A stretch of 64,000 nucleotides of DNA from positions 87,795 through 151,794 of the forward strand of contig PS015202.1 of assembly GCA_048213135.1 (NCBI GenBank), read 5' to 3'. Both the position numbers and the translations under genes were made by a program. Below the pieces are notes generated by a model, which worked only from the letters and a program-made list of their open reading frames with translations, was not told the origin of the DNA and did not search any database. This document shows positions 35,101 to 46,507 of this stretch, piece by piece. Source of the DNA: Reclinomonas americana ATCC 50394 (taxonomy: Eukaryota; Jakobida; Jakobea; Jakobida). How positions within the stretch are numbered: the stretch's first letter is position 1; every line of letters begins with the position of its first letter.

Positions 35101-37192
35101 GATCGTCTTCTCGCGCGGCTGAACTGGGAGCAGGAGTTGGAGCGCCTGGACGAGGCTTTCGACGCGCTCAATGCGGATGCACGACGAGCGCTGCTGACGC
35201 AGGCCGAGGGACTCGATGTGTCTGTTCGTGACCGACTTCGCCAGTACGCGCAGTTGCGAGGGTTTCGCGCCGAGGCCATGCGACGAGATCCGCGTTTACG
35301 CGACTGGCGCTCCTTGTCGCTGCAGCAGAAACAAAGCGTGGCGCAAGAGTACGCACGGACGATGCGTCGAGTGCAAGCCGACGGCACCGCCGACGAGCAG
35401 GCGTACGAAGTCGATCTGGTGATGGGTTCCACGCGTCGCGCCCAGCAGGCGCAGGTGGCCGAATCGCTGCAGTTGCTGGCTGCACGTATGGAGGCCGTGC
35501 TTGCGACCACACAAGATGTGCCCGCTGCCGCAGCAGCCGGTGCCGAGAGCGATGAAAGTGCAGAAGTGGAGCAGGAGGTGAGACGATTTCTCGTGGAGTC
35601 GGCGGCGCGCCGTGATCGCCTCCTTCGTGCCGGCGAGTGGGGAGCGCGAGAGGACGCTTCCGTGCGACGGCAGTTCATGCCGCCTGGTGCCTCGTTTCAG
35701 CGCCCGGCGCAGCCCAGTGGTCTTGTGGTGCCCGGCGTCGTCGATCAGCACAGCGTCACTGAGCAGCAGCGTCGTCGTGAGATGCGCGAGTATGCCGCCG
35801 CAGTGCTGACGGATCAAGACCTGATCGCTGTGGCGCAACGCGTGACTCGCATTCAGCAACAGTATCTGGTGGGCGAAAGCTCCGCACGACTGACGGTGGA
35901 GCAGTACGAGCTCATGGAACGCGTGTACTGTCGCAAGGTCGCCGAGTTGCAGCAACGACTTGCTGCCGTCCACAGTACTCTGCAACGAGTGCCGGTCGCG
36001 CAGCCAGTGCAGCAACTGCTGTTGCAATTGGTGCGCGAAGTGGGTCCCTACCCACAACAGCGGCAGTATCGCGTGGTGGAGAGCAGGGTGCAGCAGGCGC
36101 CGCTAGGTGAGCTCACAGGCAGCCCGGTGCAATGGGAAGAGTTGCGCGGCGCGGTTGCCAGGAGGTTGCGCGAGGCGGCTGATCGACCCGCGAGCGCGGG
36201 ACCACAGGTGAGAGCACTGTGTGTTGCCAGTTGTCTTGTGCAGCTCTTGCGACACGAGGCGCTGAAGAAAAATGCGTGCTTGTGATGATGCAGTGGTCGC
36301 TCGAAGAGTGGCTGTGGGTGGAGGGCATCGGTGCCTTCTTTCGTGCCCAGGCACATGTTGGAACGCCAGTGTTTCCCGACCAGGTTTGGCCCTCGGTGCC
36401 GCAGTTGCTGCAGCTGCTGCGCGTGCAACAGCAACTTTTGCGCTTGGATCATCCTGTATTCGTGCGCCCAACATCTCCTGCCTCGGCGACAAGTGTCAGC
36501 AGTGTGTTGTGCGCGGACACGTGGCTGCTTCCCGAGTCTCTCCGCACGTTTATGCCTCTACAGCAACTTGTGCCTCCACCACCGCGCGAGAAACCACCGC
36601 CACCGCCGCCGCCACCGCCACCGCCACCGGTACGATTTTTGTTTGAGGTTGACTTTCCTGTTTTCGTTGTTTCTTGACTAATTCTTTACTGTTTATGTTG
36701 CAGCCACCTCCACCTCCTCCACCACCACCGCCACCGCCACCGCCTCCACCCGCGCTTCCCCCACCACCACCGCCACCACCACCGCCGCCGCCGGTACGAT
36801 TACGCGGCATACTCTTAATGCAGCTCGCTTTCCCTCTGTTTCTGGAAACACTGACACGAATCTGCAGCCACCACCACCTCCTCCACCACCGCCGCCACCG
36901 CCGCCGCCACCACCACCGCCACCACCACCACCACCACTTCCACCGCCACCGCCACCGCCGGTGAGTTGTTTCTGTTTCTATATACATGTCGTGTCGGTCT
37001 TTCCATTCTGAGAGTGTTCGGAATATGAAAAATCTCTCCGTGCAGCCTCCGCCTCCGCCGCCAAGGCCCGTGACTCCGCGACCGGAGTATATTCCTGATC
37101 GTGCTGCAGAGGTCACCGATGCTGTGGAGTATGCGGAGCCGTTGTTGCGCGAACTCGATCGTCGTGTGTTTGGCGATCGACCAGCAGCGTGA
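32155..37192 (+). CDS. Large orphan protein with C-terminal poly-proline exons
   Basis: ATG 32155 (MSEQRAAFVRALSRHVHRCH), then polyQ and an acidic patch. Exons run through a region with RVTLELRRVLQGMGGGRLAR, a 20-N gap, and KIVDIDELRRHARARVAATR. One very long exon (34493-36207) encodes an Ala/Arg/Glu/Gln-rich, mostly helical region of about 570 residues (LDEAFDALNADARRALLTQA, LIAVAQRVTRIQQQYLVG). The C-terminus carries four separately spliced proline-run exons (about 36576-36629, 36704-36792, 36868-36960, 37046-37192), the last ending LLRELDRRVFGDRPAA. Proline runs resemble FH1-type profilin ligands, but I see no FH2 domain. No known domain is recognised. Total length is about 1,400-1,500 residues, with boundaries around the gap uncertain. 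Confidence 0.6.
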
Positions 37193-37957
37193 GAACTGGC
37201 GAGTGGGTTGGGTGGGTTGGTTGGAGAGAGAGCAGTCATGATGCGATGGTTTGGCTATCATGCGCTCACTCCATGCACGTGGCCACGGCTGCGAGTGAGA
37301 AGTGTGTTTGTTTGGGATGCTAGTCGAGGGTGTGAGAACGAGAGGGACTTCTCACGTTGACAATAAACTTTTCACCGAACAAGTTGGTGCCGTCCGCCGC
37401 CGCACGAAACAGCAAGAAAGCCTCGTTGAAAGACCTCGCTGTATAGTGAGCAGGGGATGCCGAAGACGGCCCCCTCGACGCATGCGACAGGATTCTACGA
37501 ATATATGGTTTAGACAACGGCAGGAACACATGCGCACAGCGGTCGCAAATTTTTGGGGACATCTTTCGCTATATTTGGATATCGCGGGATCGCATCGTTC
37601 ACGGGGAGAGAAGACCGTTGAGGTGAATGTGCACACATGAGTGAAGTGTGGTGCTTGGGAGGGCCACGAGAGAGATCCTGCTTCTGTGCTCTTTTCCTTC
37701 TTGTTCAGTACCGTAAACTATCTTCGTGGAAACGCACTTTTTGCCGCACTTTTTGAGAAACGCATGCGCATCGCGCCGTGTTGTCAGTGCCCTCGCCGTC
37801 GCAGTCCCTCTCGCGCTCTGACACTCACATACACATGCACCCACATACACTCCCCCCTCTCTCTCTCCCCAGCGGACACGTCTCTTTGTCTGTATATTGA
37901 GCAGCGGTCGTCCATATATCGCGCCCCCCTCACTGATTTATGTGTTCACAGACAACA
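37193..37957. other. Intergenic region upstream of the Myb gene
   Basis: 765 bp between two plus-strand genes. The right part is C/T- and CA-rich and likely holds the Myb promoter. The left part carries one minus-strand frame listed separately at low confidence. Nothing else is supportable. Confidence 0.5.
37320..37562 (-). CDS. Doubtful small ORF
   Basis: An 80-codon open frame (MSPKICDRCAHVFLPLSKP at its start; it includes AFLLFRAAADGTNLFGEKF). Composition is less skewed than neighbouring spacer and the second half looks protein-like, but no family is recognised. It could be an exon of an unannotated minus gene, because the sequence after KFIVN is a good GTGAGA donor. It may equally be chance. 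Confidence 0.2.
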   Translation of the reverse strand: MSPKICDRCAHVFLPLSKPYIRRILSHASRGPSSASPAHYTARSFNEAFLLFRAAADGTNLFGEKFIVNVRSPSRSHTLD

Positions 37958-40189
37958 ATGACAGCAGCTACCGCAGCCACTGTGCCGTTTATGATGCCTC
38001 GCACCGGCCGTCACTGGAGCGCAGCTGAGGACGACGAGATGGTGGCCCTTGTTTCGGTGAGTTTAACAACACGAGGCGAAGATCTAGAGTTTTGTGAACA
38101 CACACACACACACACACTTGCACAAGTAGTGCGCATCACAAATCGCACACGCACGCACACATGCAGAGAGAGAGAAGCAGAGTTGGACGTACAGGTGAAT
38201 ATGACCTGCGAGTGTGGTGCGGTAGGAGCGTGCGGAGTGTTCTTTCGCTGAGAAGTCATGAACCATTTCGAGAAACAGGATCTGTGTGAATCTGGACGTC
38301 ACTCACACAAACTCTTCTGCGCATGCTACATCGCAGCGACTCGGCACAGACAGTTGGCAGCAAGTGGCGAAGCACATGAAGGGCGGACAGCGAACGGCTA
38401 AACAATGCCGAGAGAGGCGAGTATGTTTTGTACAAGTGTGTGTGTGTGCGTGTTCAGTCGAGAGACTGCATATTCCCTGTTTCAATTGCGAACGTGCAAC
38501 AGCAGTTGACGACTGAGTACGTGCGGGGTTGCTGATTATTGATGGGCACAATGCAGGTGGGCCAACCATCTCGATCCGCGAGTGATGCGAGGCGTGTGGA
38601 CGGAGGCGGAAGACCGGCTGATCTTGCGCGGACAGGCCACTCTGCACAACCAGTGGGCGGCGATTGCCAGCCTCCTGCCAGGGCGCACAGCGAACAATGT
38701 GAAGAACCGCTGGAACTCTGTGCTGCGCCAGTTGCGTGACGCATGAAAGCAGCTTGTGTACAAGCTGCATATGTGTACAAGCTGCATACTTATTTTGCAA
38801 ATTGGTTATTTTCTCTCCCACGACCTGCAGAGCGGCCGAGAGCGTACGCGGTTTCACATTGGGAGGAGGGGCAAAAGGTGGCCAGCGAGTGGTGATTGTG
38901 GAGGGCGAGTTGGTGGACCTCATGTTCGGCAAGATCGGAGCTGACGGACGCCGTCAGCAGCGTCGTCAGATGCGGATGCGTGATCGGCCGGTTGTCTGGC
39001 ACCAGTGCACACCGGACCCCGAGAGTGGCACACTCAAGACGAAGAGTCAAGATGTCGTCGAAGACATTGGTGCCTCGATTACGTACGGTGAGCGGTGGTG
39101 TGTCTGTCCTGTTTTCGAACTCTGTGCATTTTTTCACCATTGCCATTCATTTCGCGCGCGACAGAGACCGACCAGGACCGCAAGCTGCTGGATGAGATCA
39201 TTGCCATGGTGCATAACCCTCAACCAAAGCCAGAGCGTCGCAAGGCAATTGTCATTCACGATCAGTCAGCACTGCTGGCCAGTGGAGGCGGCCGCCTATC
39301 ACGACGGCGTTCGAGCGATGTACACGTCAGTGCTGATCATGACCTCTCGATCCCGAACATGGACGACGCGCGCGCCAACGAGACTGACGCCATCGACGTT
39401 GACAGCGGCCGTGGCGTTCGTCGACAGTGCAGACGCAGCGCTAGCCGACCGCAGGAAGGCGAGGCGTCACCGACAACTCGTGGAGACGGAACTTCTATCG
39501 TTGATCGCGATATCGATACGGCCGCGGATATCGATGATGACGACGATGAGCCGGCTCACAAGCGGCGACGATTGTCACCAGTGGCTTCTCCGCACTCTAC
39601 CGACGCTGACGTGGGTGCGATGGTCGTTTCGCCCGTGGCCAACGGACGCCAGCTGCATATGCATGCGCAGCCGCCGGTGCACGTTTCACTTGACGAAGCC
39701 GATATCGGTCGCCGCCAGCTGCAGTTGACAACAGCGCCGCTGAACTTGACCACCGACGTCAACGACAGCGTGGAGTCCATGGAGGACATGTACGCCGCCG
39801 TATTTGCGCCACCGTCGTTGACGTGTGTGCAAGAGGCGCGCGCTCTTGCCACTCATTTGCACCACTACCACCACACTGGATCCGTTGCCGGACAGCCTCC
39901 TCCTCCTCCACCTCCTGCTGTTGCTACACCAGTTTCAGACATCGAAGACATGTTGGTGGCCAGCTGGTGGGCCACTGGCACTGACCAACACCAGCCTACG
40001 ACCAAACCGGGTGCGACAGTAGTGGTACTCGATGACGACGTCCGCCCAGCATCTCTCGACTATTTCGACGTGGTCGACACTGACAGCGGAGCTGACAGCG
40101 TGTGGCATCTGTTGCGTCATTGCGCCCCTCACACTGCAATCGCTTGCGCAGTGCATGATGACCTGATCATCACTGCTCGTGCAGGTTGA
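37958..40189 (+). CDS. R2R3-type Myb DNA-binding protein
   Basis: ATG 37958. Two Myb/SANT repeats: RHWSAAEDDEMVALVS (exon 1) joined to RLGTDSWQQVAKHMKGGQR and TAKQCRERWANHLDP, then RGVWTEAEDRLILRGQATL, WAAIASLLPGRTANNVKNRW. The tryptophan spacing and recognition helices (TAKQCRERW, TANNVKNRW) are those of c-Myb-type proteins, so sequence-specific DNA binding is expected. The intron inside repeat 1 uses a GC-AG pair (donor 38417). The intron after the second repeat has a GTTGCGT donor (38731) and leads to AAESVRGFTLGGGAKGGQR. The long tail is acidic and low complexity with a basic patch (HKRRRLSP), probably a nuclear signal and regulatory region. TGA at 40187. Likely a transcription factor; targets unknown. 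Confidence 0.85.
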
Positions 40190-40438
40190 CACTGGGCCGC
40201 AGTTCGCAGTGAATATCGATCGATCTGCAGCAGCCTCCAACCGTGGTTGCGAGCTTGTATTCTCTTTTTTGCACTCCTTTTGTGTCATTACGCATGTTGT
40301 TTTCCCCCTTGTTTGTTTCATCTGCCGCGCGCTCAAGTACGTGCGCCGTGTCTGTGTTCGTCAACTTCAACCGAGTGAATCGTTAGCGTTCCTCACTTCA
40401 CTGTACAACAACAACTTTGTCGTTTGCGCGCTAGATGT

Positions 40439-41751
40439 CTAGTCGTAGCCCTTGATGCCACCCTTGGCACGTGCGGCACGTGTACGCGCATGTCGCTCCT
40501 CATGGCCTTCGATTTGTGGAGCCAGACGGCCGGCCTGGTAGTCTTCCAGCGTCTGGATGATTTCCTCGCGTCTGCGCAGCACGATGCCACCGACGTGTTG
40601 TGAGTTGGATTATCAGGGCAGCACAACACAACCTCGCACACAACAAAAGACGCAACGTGTTCATCACAAACGGCCCGTGCCACACCACTGGCTCGCGGAG
40701 CTTCTTGCCAGCGCAAAGCAGGATGCGAGCCTCCTCCGTGGCATCCGCAGCATTCTCCACCAGTACCGAGTCCACCGCCGTGTCATCCTCCGACTCCTCA
40801 AACTCCACACTGTTGTGCAAGTTCACATCGGTCTTGCCATTCACCCGCACGTTACCGCGGAACACATAAATGAGGCCGCCAGAGTCACGAGGCAACGGCT
40901 GCGTCAGCGACGCACCGGGCGCCAGTCGGATGTCCAGCACTGCCGAGGAGAAGAAGAGTTTAGAAAAAGGTGAGACGAGTCACGCTTGATGGTACGGTGC
41001 ACACTCGCACCTGTGATGGGCGTCTTGGTCTCGATCACGGCTGATGAGCCGAGGCACTCCCCAGTAATCACTCGCGCAATCACACCATCGGCCTCGGCCA
41101 CCGGAATGCGCTCCGGCGGCACATCCTGGTACCGCGGCTCGCACATCTTTTCCTTGGCCGGCAGGTTGACCCACAGCTGGAACCCTCTGCGCGCACGCAT
41201 TAGCACGGCGAACGAAATACAAGAAAAACTGGCAACACACAACTCCATGGTTCCGCCGTTCTCCATGAGGTCATCACTGGGCATCTCGCTGTGGATGACG
41301 CCGCGTCCGGCCGTCATCCACTGCACCCAACCGGCCGACAACTCACCGCTGTGGCCGGCCGAGTCGCGATGCTGCATGCCACCCTGCAGCATAATCGACA
41401 CTGTCTCCTGCCCGCGATGCGGGTGATCGGGCGCACCCACGGCCTCACCGGGGCCATATGTCACCGGACCGAGATGACTGTGAATGCGAGTGAGAACCTA
41501 CATAGCACAGCAAGGCATTGTCATCATGGGAGACGAGGATGCCGCAACTCGAGCATCAAGAAGGGATCTGCGCGCACACACACACGGAGAGAGGTGAGCG
41601 CGCGCGTCGGAGATAGAGAGGCAGGGAGCGGTGGCTCACCAGTGCGCGTGTATGACGAGTTGCGCCCGCCCATTGGACGACGCACCAAGAATCCGCCTCC
41701 CTCGCGCATCTGAGGTGCCAGCTGGGGGCGAGAAATGCGACGCAGAGCCAT
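40439..41751 (-). CDS. Pirin
   Basis: ATG 41751 ([20 protein letters not shown]). The intron with donor 41548 (GTTGCGG) joins DPFLML to [11 protein letters not shown], giving the pirin signature. Cupin metal ligands are present in [14 protein letters not shown] and in MQHRDSAG, and [14 protein letters not shown] follows. The C-terminal cupin half has [20 protein letters not shown], then a GTTGCGT intron (donor 40656) and [13 protein letters not shown]. It ends KGGIKGYD at TAG 40439. Pirins are nuclear iron-binding cupins with quercetinase or co-regulator roles (family knowledge); which applies here is unknown. Length and order match the full family. Convergent with the Myb gene, 249 bp apart. 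Confidence 0.95.
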
Positions 41752-41871
41752 GGACGCCGTGGTTGTCTTCTGTTTAGAGAGAGAGAGAGAGAGAAAAAGA
41801 AAGGTGATTGCCTGCTCTCGTGGAGAACAACAGAGCGAGTGGTGATGCCGGAGTGAGTGTGACAGAAACGC

Positions 41872-42231
41872 TTAAATGTCCCTTTGTGGGGTCCGACAGA
41901 AAGAAAGACAACGAGCATCGTTTGTTTCCGACCCTCGCTTTCTCTCACTCCTCCTCCCACCGTTCACCCGCTCACTCGCCTTGTCACTGCCTCCCTCTTG
42001 CTCTCGTTGTTGCACAGACAACTCCGACGGGATTGTGATTTCTTCTTCTCGCTCTTGCACTTCTTGTGACTGCTGCAGCACTGCTTGTGTCGATGCTGCG
42101 CTGGGTGGTGGCGATGATGCAGGTGCGCCCGAGTTGAACCAGATGAGCAGGGTGGTGAAGAGGATGCTGGCGATGAGGACGAGCAGCAGTCGTTGTCGTG
42201 ACGGAGCGAGTGGTGATCGTGTGTCGCGCAT
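41872..42231 (-). CDS. Small single-pass membrane protein (hypothetical)
   Basis: ATG 42231 opens MRDTRSPLAPSRQRLLLVLI followed by one strong membrane segment (LLLVLIASILFTTLLIWF) preceded by basic residues. Then come a Ser/Pro/Gln-rich stretch and a charged tail; about 119 residues. It lies between VPS26C and pirin on the same strand, with room for its own promoter. No family match is seen. The tail composition degrades toward simple sequence, so an undetected intron or a false ORF is possible. Confidence 0.4.
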   Translation of the reverse strand: MRDTRSPLAPSRQRLLLVLIASILFTTLLIWFNSGAPASSPPPSAASTQAVLQQSQEVQEREEEITIPSELSVQQREQEGGSDKASERVNGGRRSERKRGSETNDARCLSFCRTPQRDI

Positions 42232-42377
42232 GCCTCTCTCTCCACAGACGCAGACAGTCGATGCGTCCCCAACACAAACAGCGACGGAGGATGGAACGCC
42301 GATCGATGTGCTTCGTTTTTGTTGTTTTTCACTCTCTCGAGTCATGCATGCACTGTGTCGGCGAGCACATTGCTCAC

Positions 42378-43613
42378 TCATGCGCGGTACAGCCTGATCG
42401 GGAAGTTTTCCGTGATTTGATAGCCTGGCGCACCATAGTCAGCGTGTTGGCATGGAAATGTTTAAAGGCAAGCAGCACACAAACCATCCTCCAGCAACAC
42501 CACAAGGTTGACCTCGAACTCGACGCGGAACTGCTCCGAGATCAGCGTCGGGCACGTGAACAGGCGCGGGAAGATCATGTGAATGGGTATGGAGAAGTCG
42601 CGGCACACGTCGCCGTCGGCAATCTGAATGTTCTGAATCTCGGTGGCTGCTCAACGACGAGACTGAGAAACAAATGCGCACTCCGCGCCGAGACTGCCAT
42701 CGCACAGCTCACCTTCTTTTGCGGTGCCGTCCTCCTGACTCTTGATGGTCTCCACACGCACCAGTTGCACCTCGATACTCTTAATGAGGCTCTCCGACTT
42801 GCGCACGGTGACGAGGCCGGTGAAGGGTCGCGTGATCTCACACAGCACCGAATCAATGTAGCCGTCGACGGCAAAGTCGGGAATGCGCGACAGCGAGCTC
42901 TTCTTCACATTGCGCAGCGACTCGGGCACAATGCTGAAATCCACTCGCCGCTCCTCCTGCTTGTGCGACCGCAAATGCACCACAAACTCGGTGCTGCGCT
43001 TGACATTGCGCTGCATGAAGCCGCGTTGCATCTCCACCGAGATCACATATCGCACATTGACAAACACGCCGTGATATGTCTCAAACAGCTCCCTGCCCGC
43101 ATCCGCCGGCTGCACCAACTCAAACTCAAAGGGCACCTGTGTTGTGGCACCCAGGAGGTGAGCAAGACAAGTGTGAAGCTGTTGCGCGTGCGTGCTTGCT
43201 TGCGGACCTCCCACACGCCCTTTTCGAACTTTCCCGGCGGCACCACCTCGAACTGCACCGAGAACAGCTCCAGCGGCTTCACATTGTTGTAAAACGCCTC
43301 GAACAGGCCCACAGACTTGGCACTGAGGTCGAGCTTGACACCGCCCTCCGCCGACAATGTGACACCCTGATGCTTCAGCGACGAATCCGTCGAAATCACC
43401 TAAAGGCGGAGGCGGATGAGGAGAAAAGTGAGTGGTGAGTGCGAGGTTAGTCTGTTCCACAGTACACGCACCACAAAGCCCGACACCGTGTCCTGCATCG
43501 CGCGTGTGTGAGAAAATGAGTGAGATTGGCGAGAGAGACTGACAGCATTCGCACGCAACTCCTGGTCGGTATGTGCGATCGGCCTTGCGCAGCTTGATCT
43601 CCACCTCCTTCAT
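42378..43613 (-). CDS. VPS26C: VPS26C (DSCR3), retriever complex subunit
   Basis: ATG 43613: MKEVEIKLRKADRTYRPG, a GTTGCGT intron (donor 43559), then DTVSGFVVISTDSSLKHQGV, SAKSVGLFEAFYNNVKPLEL, PGKFEKGVWEVR, LFETYHGVFVNVRYVISVEM, VDFSIVPESLRNVKKSSLS, RPFTGLVTVRKSESLIKSIE, VQLVRVETI, and after another intron ATEIQNIQIADGDVCRDFSI, PIHMIFPRLFTCPTL, FRVEFEVNLVVLLEDG. It ends ENFPIRLYRA. The ATEIQNIQIADGDVCR and VELQLVRVET-like blocks separate VPS26C from VPS26A/B. It is an arrestin-fold subunit of retriever, which recycles endosomal cargo with the CCC complex (family knowledge). Complete over the family length. Confidence 0.93.
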
Positions 43614-43887
43614 CTGCTGCACACAACAAGACAGAGAGAGAGAGAACGTGAGAGAGAGGGCGTCATGGCGCGGAACATCCGCACACACAGAGACACAGAC
43701 ACGCACACGCTTTGTCGACACCAGCACACTCACATGCCACTACAACACACAACATACACGGAACACAAGCCGCGCCCTCACCTTCCTGTGACTGCGTGTG
43801 CTATTATTGTCCGCGGACAGTTCATCCGCGCGCGAGCGGTATTGGCACTGGCGGGAAATGCCTTCACAACGGTCGACATTTTCTCAT

Positions 43888-44921
43888 ATGGGCGAGTGGG
43901 TGGAGGAGACGCGATTTTTCGGGGTGCACCCGATTGCGTTGATGGATGATGTGTACAACATGATTCAGGACTATGTGGTGGAGGCGGGTCGATCGTTGGA
44001 CGATCATTTGTATGCCGAGATGCGTGTGATTGATAAGGGAGCGACGATTGAGCGTATCAAGCAGGTGAGGGAGTGTCTCTCCGCGTGAGAGTGGGTATGT
44101 TGCTTACACATGTGCGTTGAGTAGACGGTGTCGCGATACATGGAGATCTTGGTCGATCTGCGCGATCGCAACTATGACAAGTTTGAGATGTACGCGCTGC
44201 GCAATGTGTTTCGCTTGCCTGAGGCGCTGAGCATCGACACGCTCTCGGCGGTTGCGTGCAGTCACTCGCTCACGCGCATCTATGGCGGTTGCTCATGCGC
44301 ACGTGCGCGCACACACGCAGGATGTCGATGTCACTTACACGGACGACGACGAGGCCAAGTTGGATGAGGAGATTGAGCGGCTACGAGAGGACGTGCGCAA
44401 CGTTGCGTGGTGCCACTGTGGTAAAGAGAGAGTGTGTCTTGTCTCACGCGCGCAGGGGCGGGTGGAGCGCAGATGGCATTCTGGCGACGGAAAGTGCGCA
44501 GCGAGTTGGAGAGTCTGCGATTGTCGATTGGTGGTCTCGAGAAGATCCGTGATGCGCTCAGTGAGCTGACATCCACATCGTCGAGAGCACAAGGTAGGGT
44601 GATGCTTCTTGCGAGGGAGGAAAGGATGCTTGGCGTCAACTCAATCGATCGCGACAATCAGTCAATGTGTTGAAAGATCTCATGATCCCGCTGGCCTCGG
44701 CAAGGCAAGAGGCCGGTGTGGCACTGGCGCGTGTCGAATCCGCGCTGACCTCCTTCTGCGACGCCAATCGAATCGAAACCGGCGCAGGTGAGGATATAAG
44801 AGAGAGACAGAAAGAGAGGGGAAGTCGACGTTTGCGCTGAAGTCGATTCTGTGCAGGAGCGTCAAGAAGCGCAGTGGCCGATGCTGCAATGCGGTCGGTG
44901 CCACATGCGCATGCGCTGTGA
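43888..44921 (+). CDS. MIS12: Mis12, kinetochore MIND/Mis12-complex subunit
   Basis: ATG 43888: MGEWVEETRFFGVHPIALMD, DVYNMIQDYVVEAGRSLDDH. The start matches the Mis12 N-terminal pattern (ETQFFGFTPQ...QDYLFE in animals). Then RYMEILVDLRDRNYDKFEMY, LRNVFRLPEALSID, the acidic DVTYTDDDEAKLDEEIERLR, and a coiled coil (MAFWRRKVRSELESLRLSIG). Two introns start GTTGCGT (44251, 44402). The last exon joins at ETGA to GASRSAVADAAM, ending HAHAL at 44921. Mis12 bridges inner centromere and Ndc80 at the outer kinetochore. The five- to seven-exon model is consistent in phase throughout. An Nnf1-like gene lies 8.5 kb downstream. Confidence 0.85.
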
Positions 44922-45073
44922 AGAGTACCAGAGGCGGCTGGGAGGCGAAACGAGTTGAGAGGAATGTGGAGGGGGAAAAAGAAGAAAATGTAAAAAAATC
45001 ATGATTGTTGGCAGTTGTCGCCGTCCTGTCGCGAATGTTTTCGTTGATTGTGTTGTTGGTGAGCGAGAGCAAC

Positions 45074-46112
45074 ATGTCGCGTGCCAGCAGCAGCAGCGTG
45101 GCTGGTGTGATCACCGAGTCCATGATCTTGCAAGCGAGTGGTGAGATCAGTGTCGACAGTGTGACGTTTCTCCCGTTACGAAACCTCGGTGAGCGATCGC
45201 GAAAGTTCCACAGTGAAGGAAGACACGCTCATCCCGCGTGATCCCACCCAGGCCTGACCAGCTTGAACGGTGTGGAGGTGTGTGAACGGTGCACGGAGCT
45301 GGACGCCTCCATGAACCGCGTGTGCGAGATTGGCGCAGTCACCTCACTGGCCGAGCTTCGCGTGTTGCGACTCATTGGCAACCGCGTGAACGACCTCAGC
45401 GTGCTGGCCAACGTGCCAACCCTCCAGCAGCTGTTCCTCCAGGGCAACGCCATTGCCGACGTGCAGGCGTTGGCACCGCTGAAGCACTGTCACGGGTTGC
45501 AGATGCTCAGTCTGCAGAACTACGATCGCTCCATGCCCAACCCGGTGTGCGAGACCGCCGACTATTGGCGGCAAGTGCGTGCGCTGTTGCCGCAGGTGCG
45601 CGTGCTCGACGGCAAGAGATTACACATTGAGGTGCGTTTTCTCCTCGCAAAGATCCGTCGCAGTGGCAAATGATCCTAACGCTGGTTGTTTCGTGCAGTG
45701 CATGTCAGAGACAGGCGTCGGCCCTGAGCCCGACATGGAGGCCTCGCAGTCGGGCAGCAGCGGTGCCGACGATATCGTCATTCCGAAGACCGCGCCCTGG
45801 CTGACCAGTTGCGTCGCTCTGCTCCCCAGCGCAGTCGACAACTGCGACTGACTGACTCCTGTCTCGCGCCTGCAGAGTACGAGTGGAACCCCGACAAGCC
45901 GCACTTTGACGAGGTCAAGCGCAGCATCAACTCCATCTCCCAGGGCTTCAAGAGTTGCGATGCGGAGGGCGCACCAAGCACATGATCTGCCGTCTCTCTC
46001 TCACACATCATTCACAGACGATGTCATTGACTGTCGCAAGTTGCTGGCCAAAGCTGATGAGCTGCTGGCAGGCACCAGTGGAGGAGGAGGCAGCAGCAGC
46101 AGCAGCAAATGA
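45074..46112 (+). CDS. LRRC61-like leucine-rich-repeat protein
   Basis: ATG 45074 (MSRASSSSVAGVITESMILQ). After ISVDSVTFLPLRNL come LRRs: GLTSLNGVEVCERCTELDAS, LRVLRLIGNRVNDLSVLANV, LQQLFLQGNAIADVQALAPL. The LRR cap LQNYDRSMPNPVCETADYWR with LLPQVRVLDGKRL is the diagnostic block of LRRC61 (LSNPLCANPSYW...LLPGLKVIDGERV). The C-terminal helix IDCRKLLAKADELLAG also aligns with that family. Introns at 45808 (GTTGCGT) and 45954 (GTTGCGA) restore frame to EYEWNPDKPHFDEVKRSI and to DVIDCRKLL. Function of the family is poorly known; protein binding is expected. TGA at 46110. Confidence 0.8.
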
Positions 46113-46158
46113 ACAACGCGTGTTTCACTGACTTGAGTCAGAGAGAGAGAGCAAACAG

Positions 46159-46439
46159 TCAGCGGAAGTCAGGGCGATCCTTGAATCGCAGTCGCATGTC
46201 CAACTGAAAGCGCACAAGTCAGAGTGTGTCTTGTGCCTCCCTGTGTGTCTCACCCGCACACGCACCTGTCCTCGTCGACACTCAAAGTACTGTCGTCGCA
46301 CCTTGTCGCACTCCTCACTCAGATGATTCGACTCGACCTTGAGGCACTCCTTGAAGGGCCTCTTCTGCTCGCGGAAGCACGCAGTCGCCACAATGCACTC
46401 AATCAGCTGCTGTCGCAGCTTGTTGCAGCTCTTGCCCAT
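46159..46439 (-). CDS. COA5: COA5/PET191, cytochrome c oxidase assembly factor
   Basis: Two exons encode about 72 residues: MGKSCNKLRQQLIECIVATA through YFECRRGQ, then LDMRLRFKDRPDFR. Cysteines at 5, 15, 21, 32, 44 and 54 form the twin CX9C layout (C5-x9-C15, C44-x9-C54) of the PET191 family, and the C-terminal CRRG...LDMRLRF block is the family signature. Such proteins are oxidised by Mia40 in the mitochondrial intermembrane space and are needed for complex IV assembly (family knowledge). The start is 68 bp from the ATG of a divergent mitochondrial carrier gene. Confidence 0.9.
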
Positions 46440-46507
46440 TGTGTGAATAGAATAGAGAACGAAGGACACAGATGTCCCCTCGCGTGTTTGTTTGTTCTGA
46501 CTCCGCG

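Noticed and set aside
36570-37192. Formin
   Set aside because: Poly-proline FH1-like exons are present but no FH2 or FH3 domain could be found before or after them.
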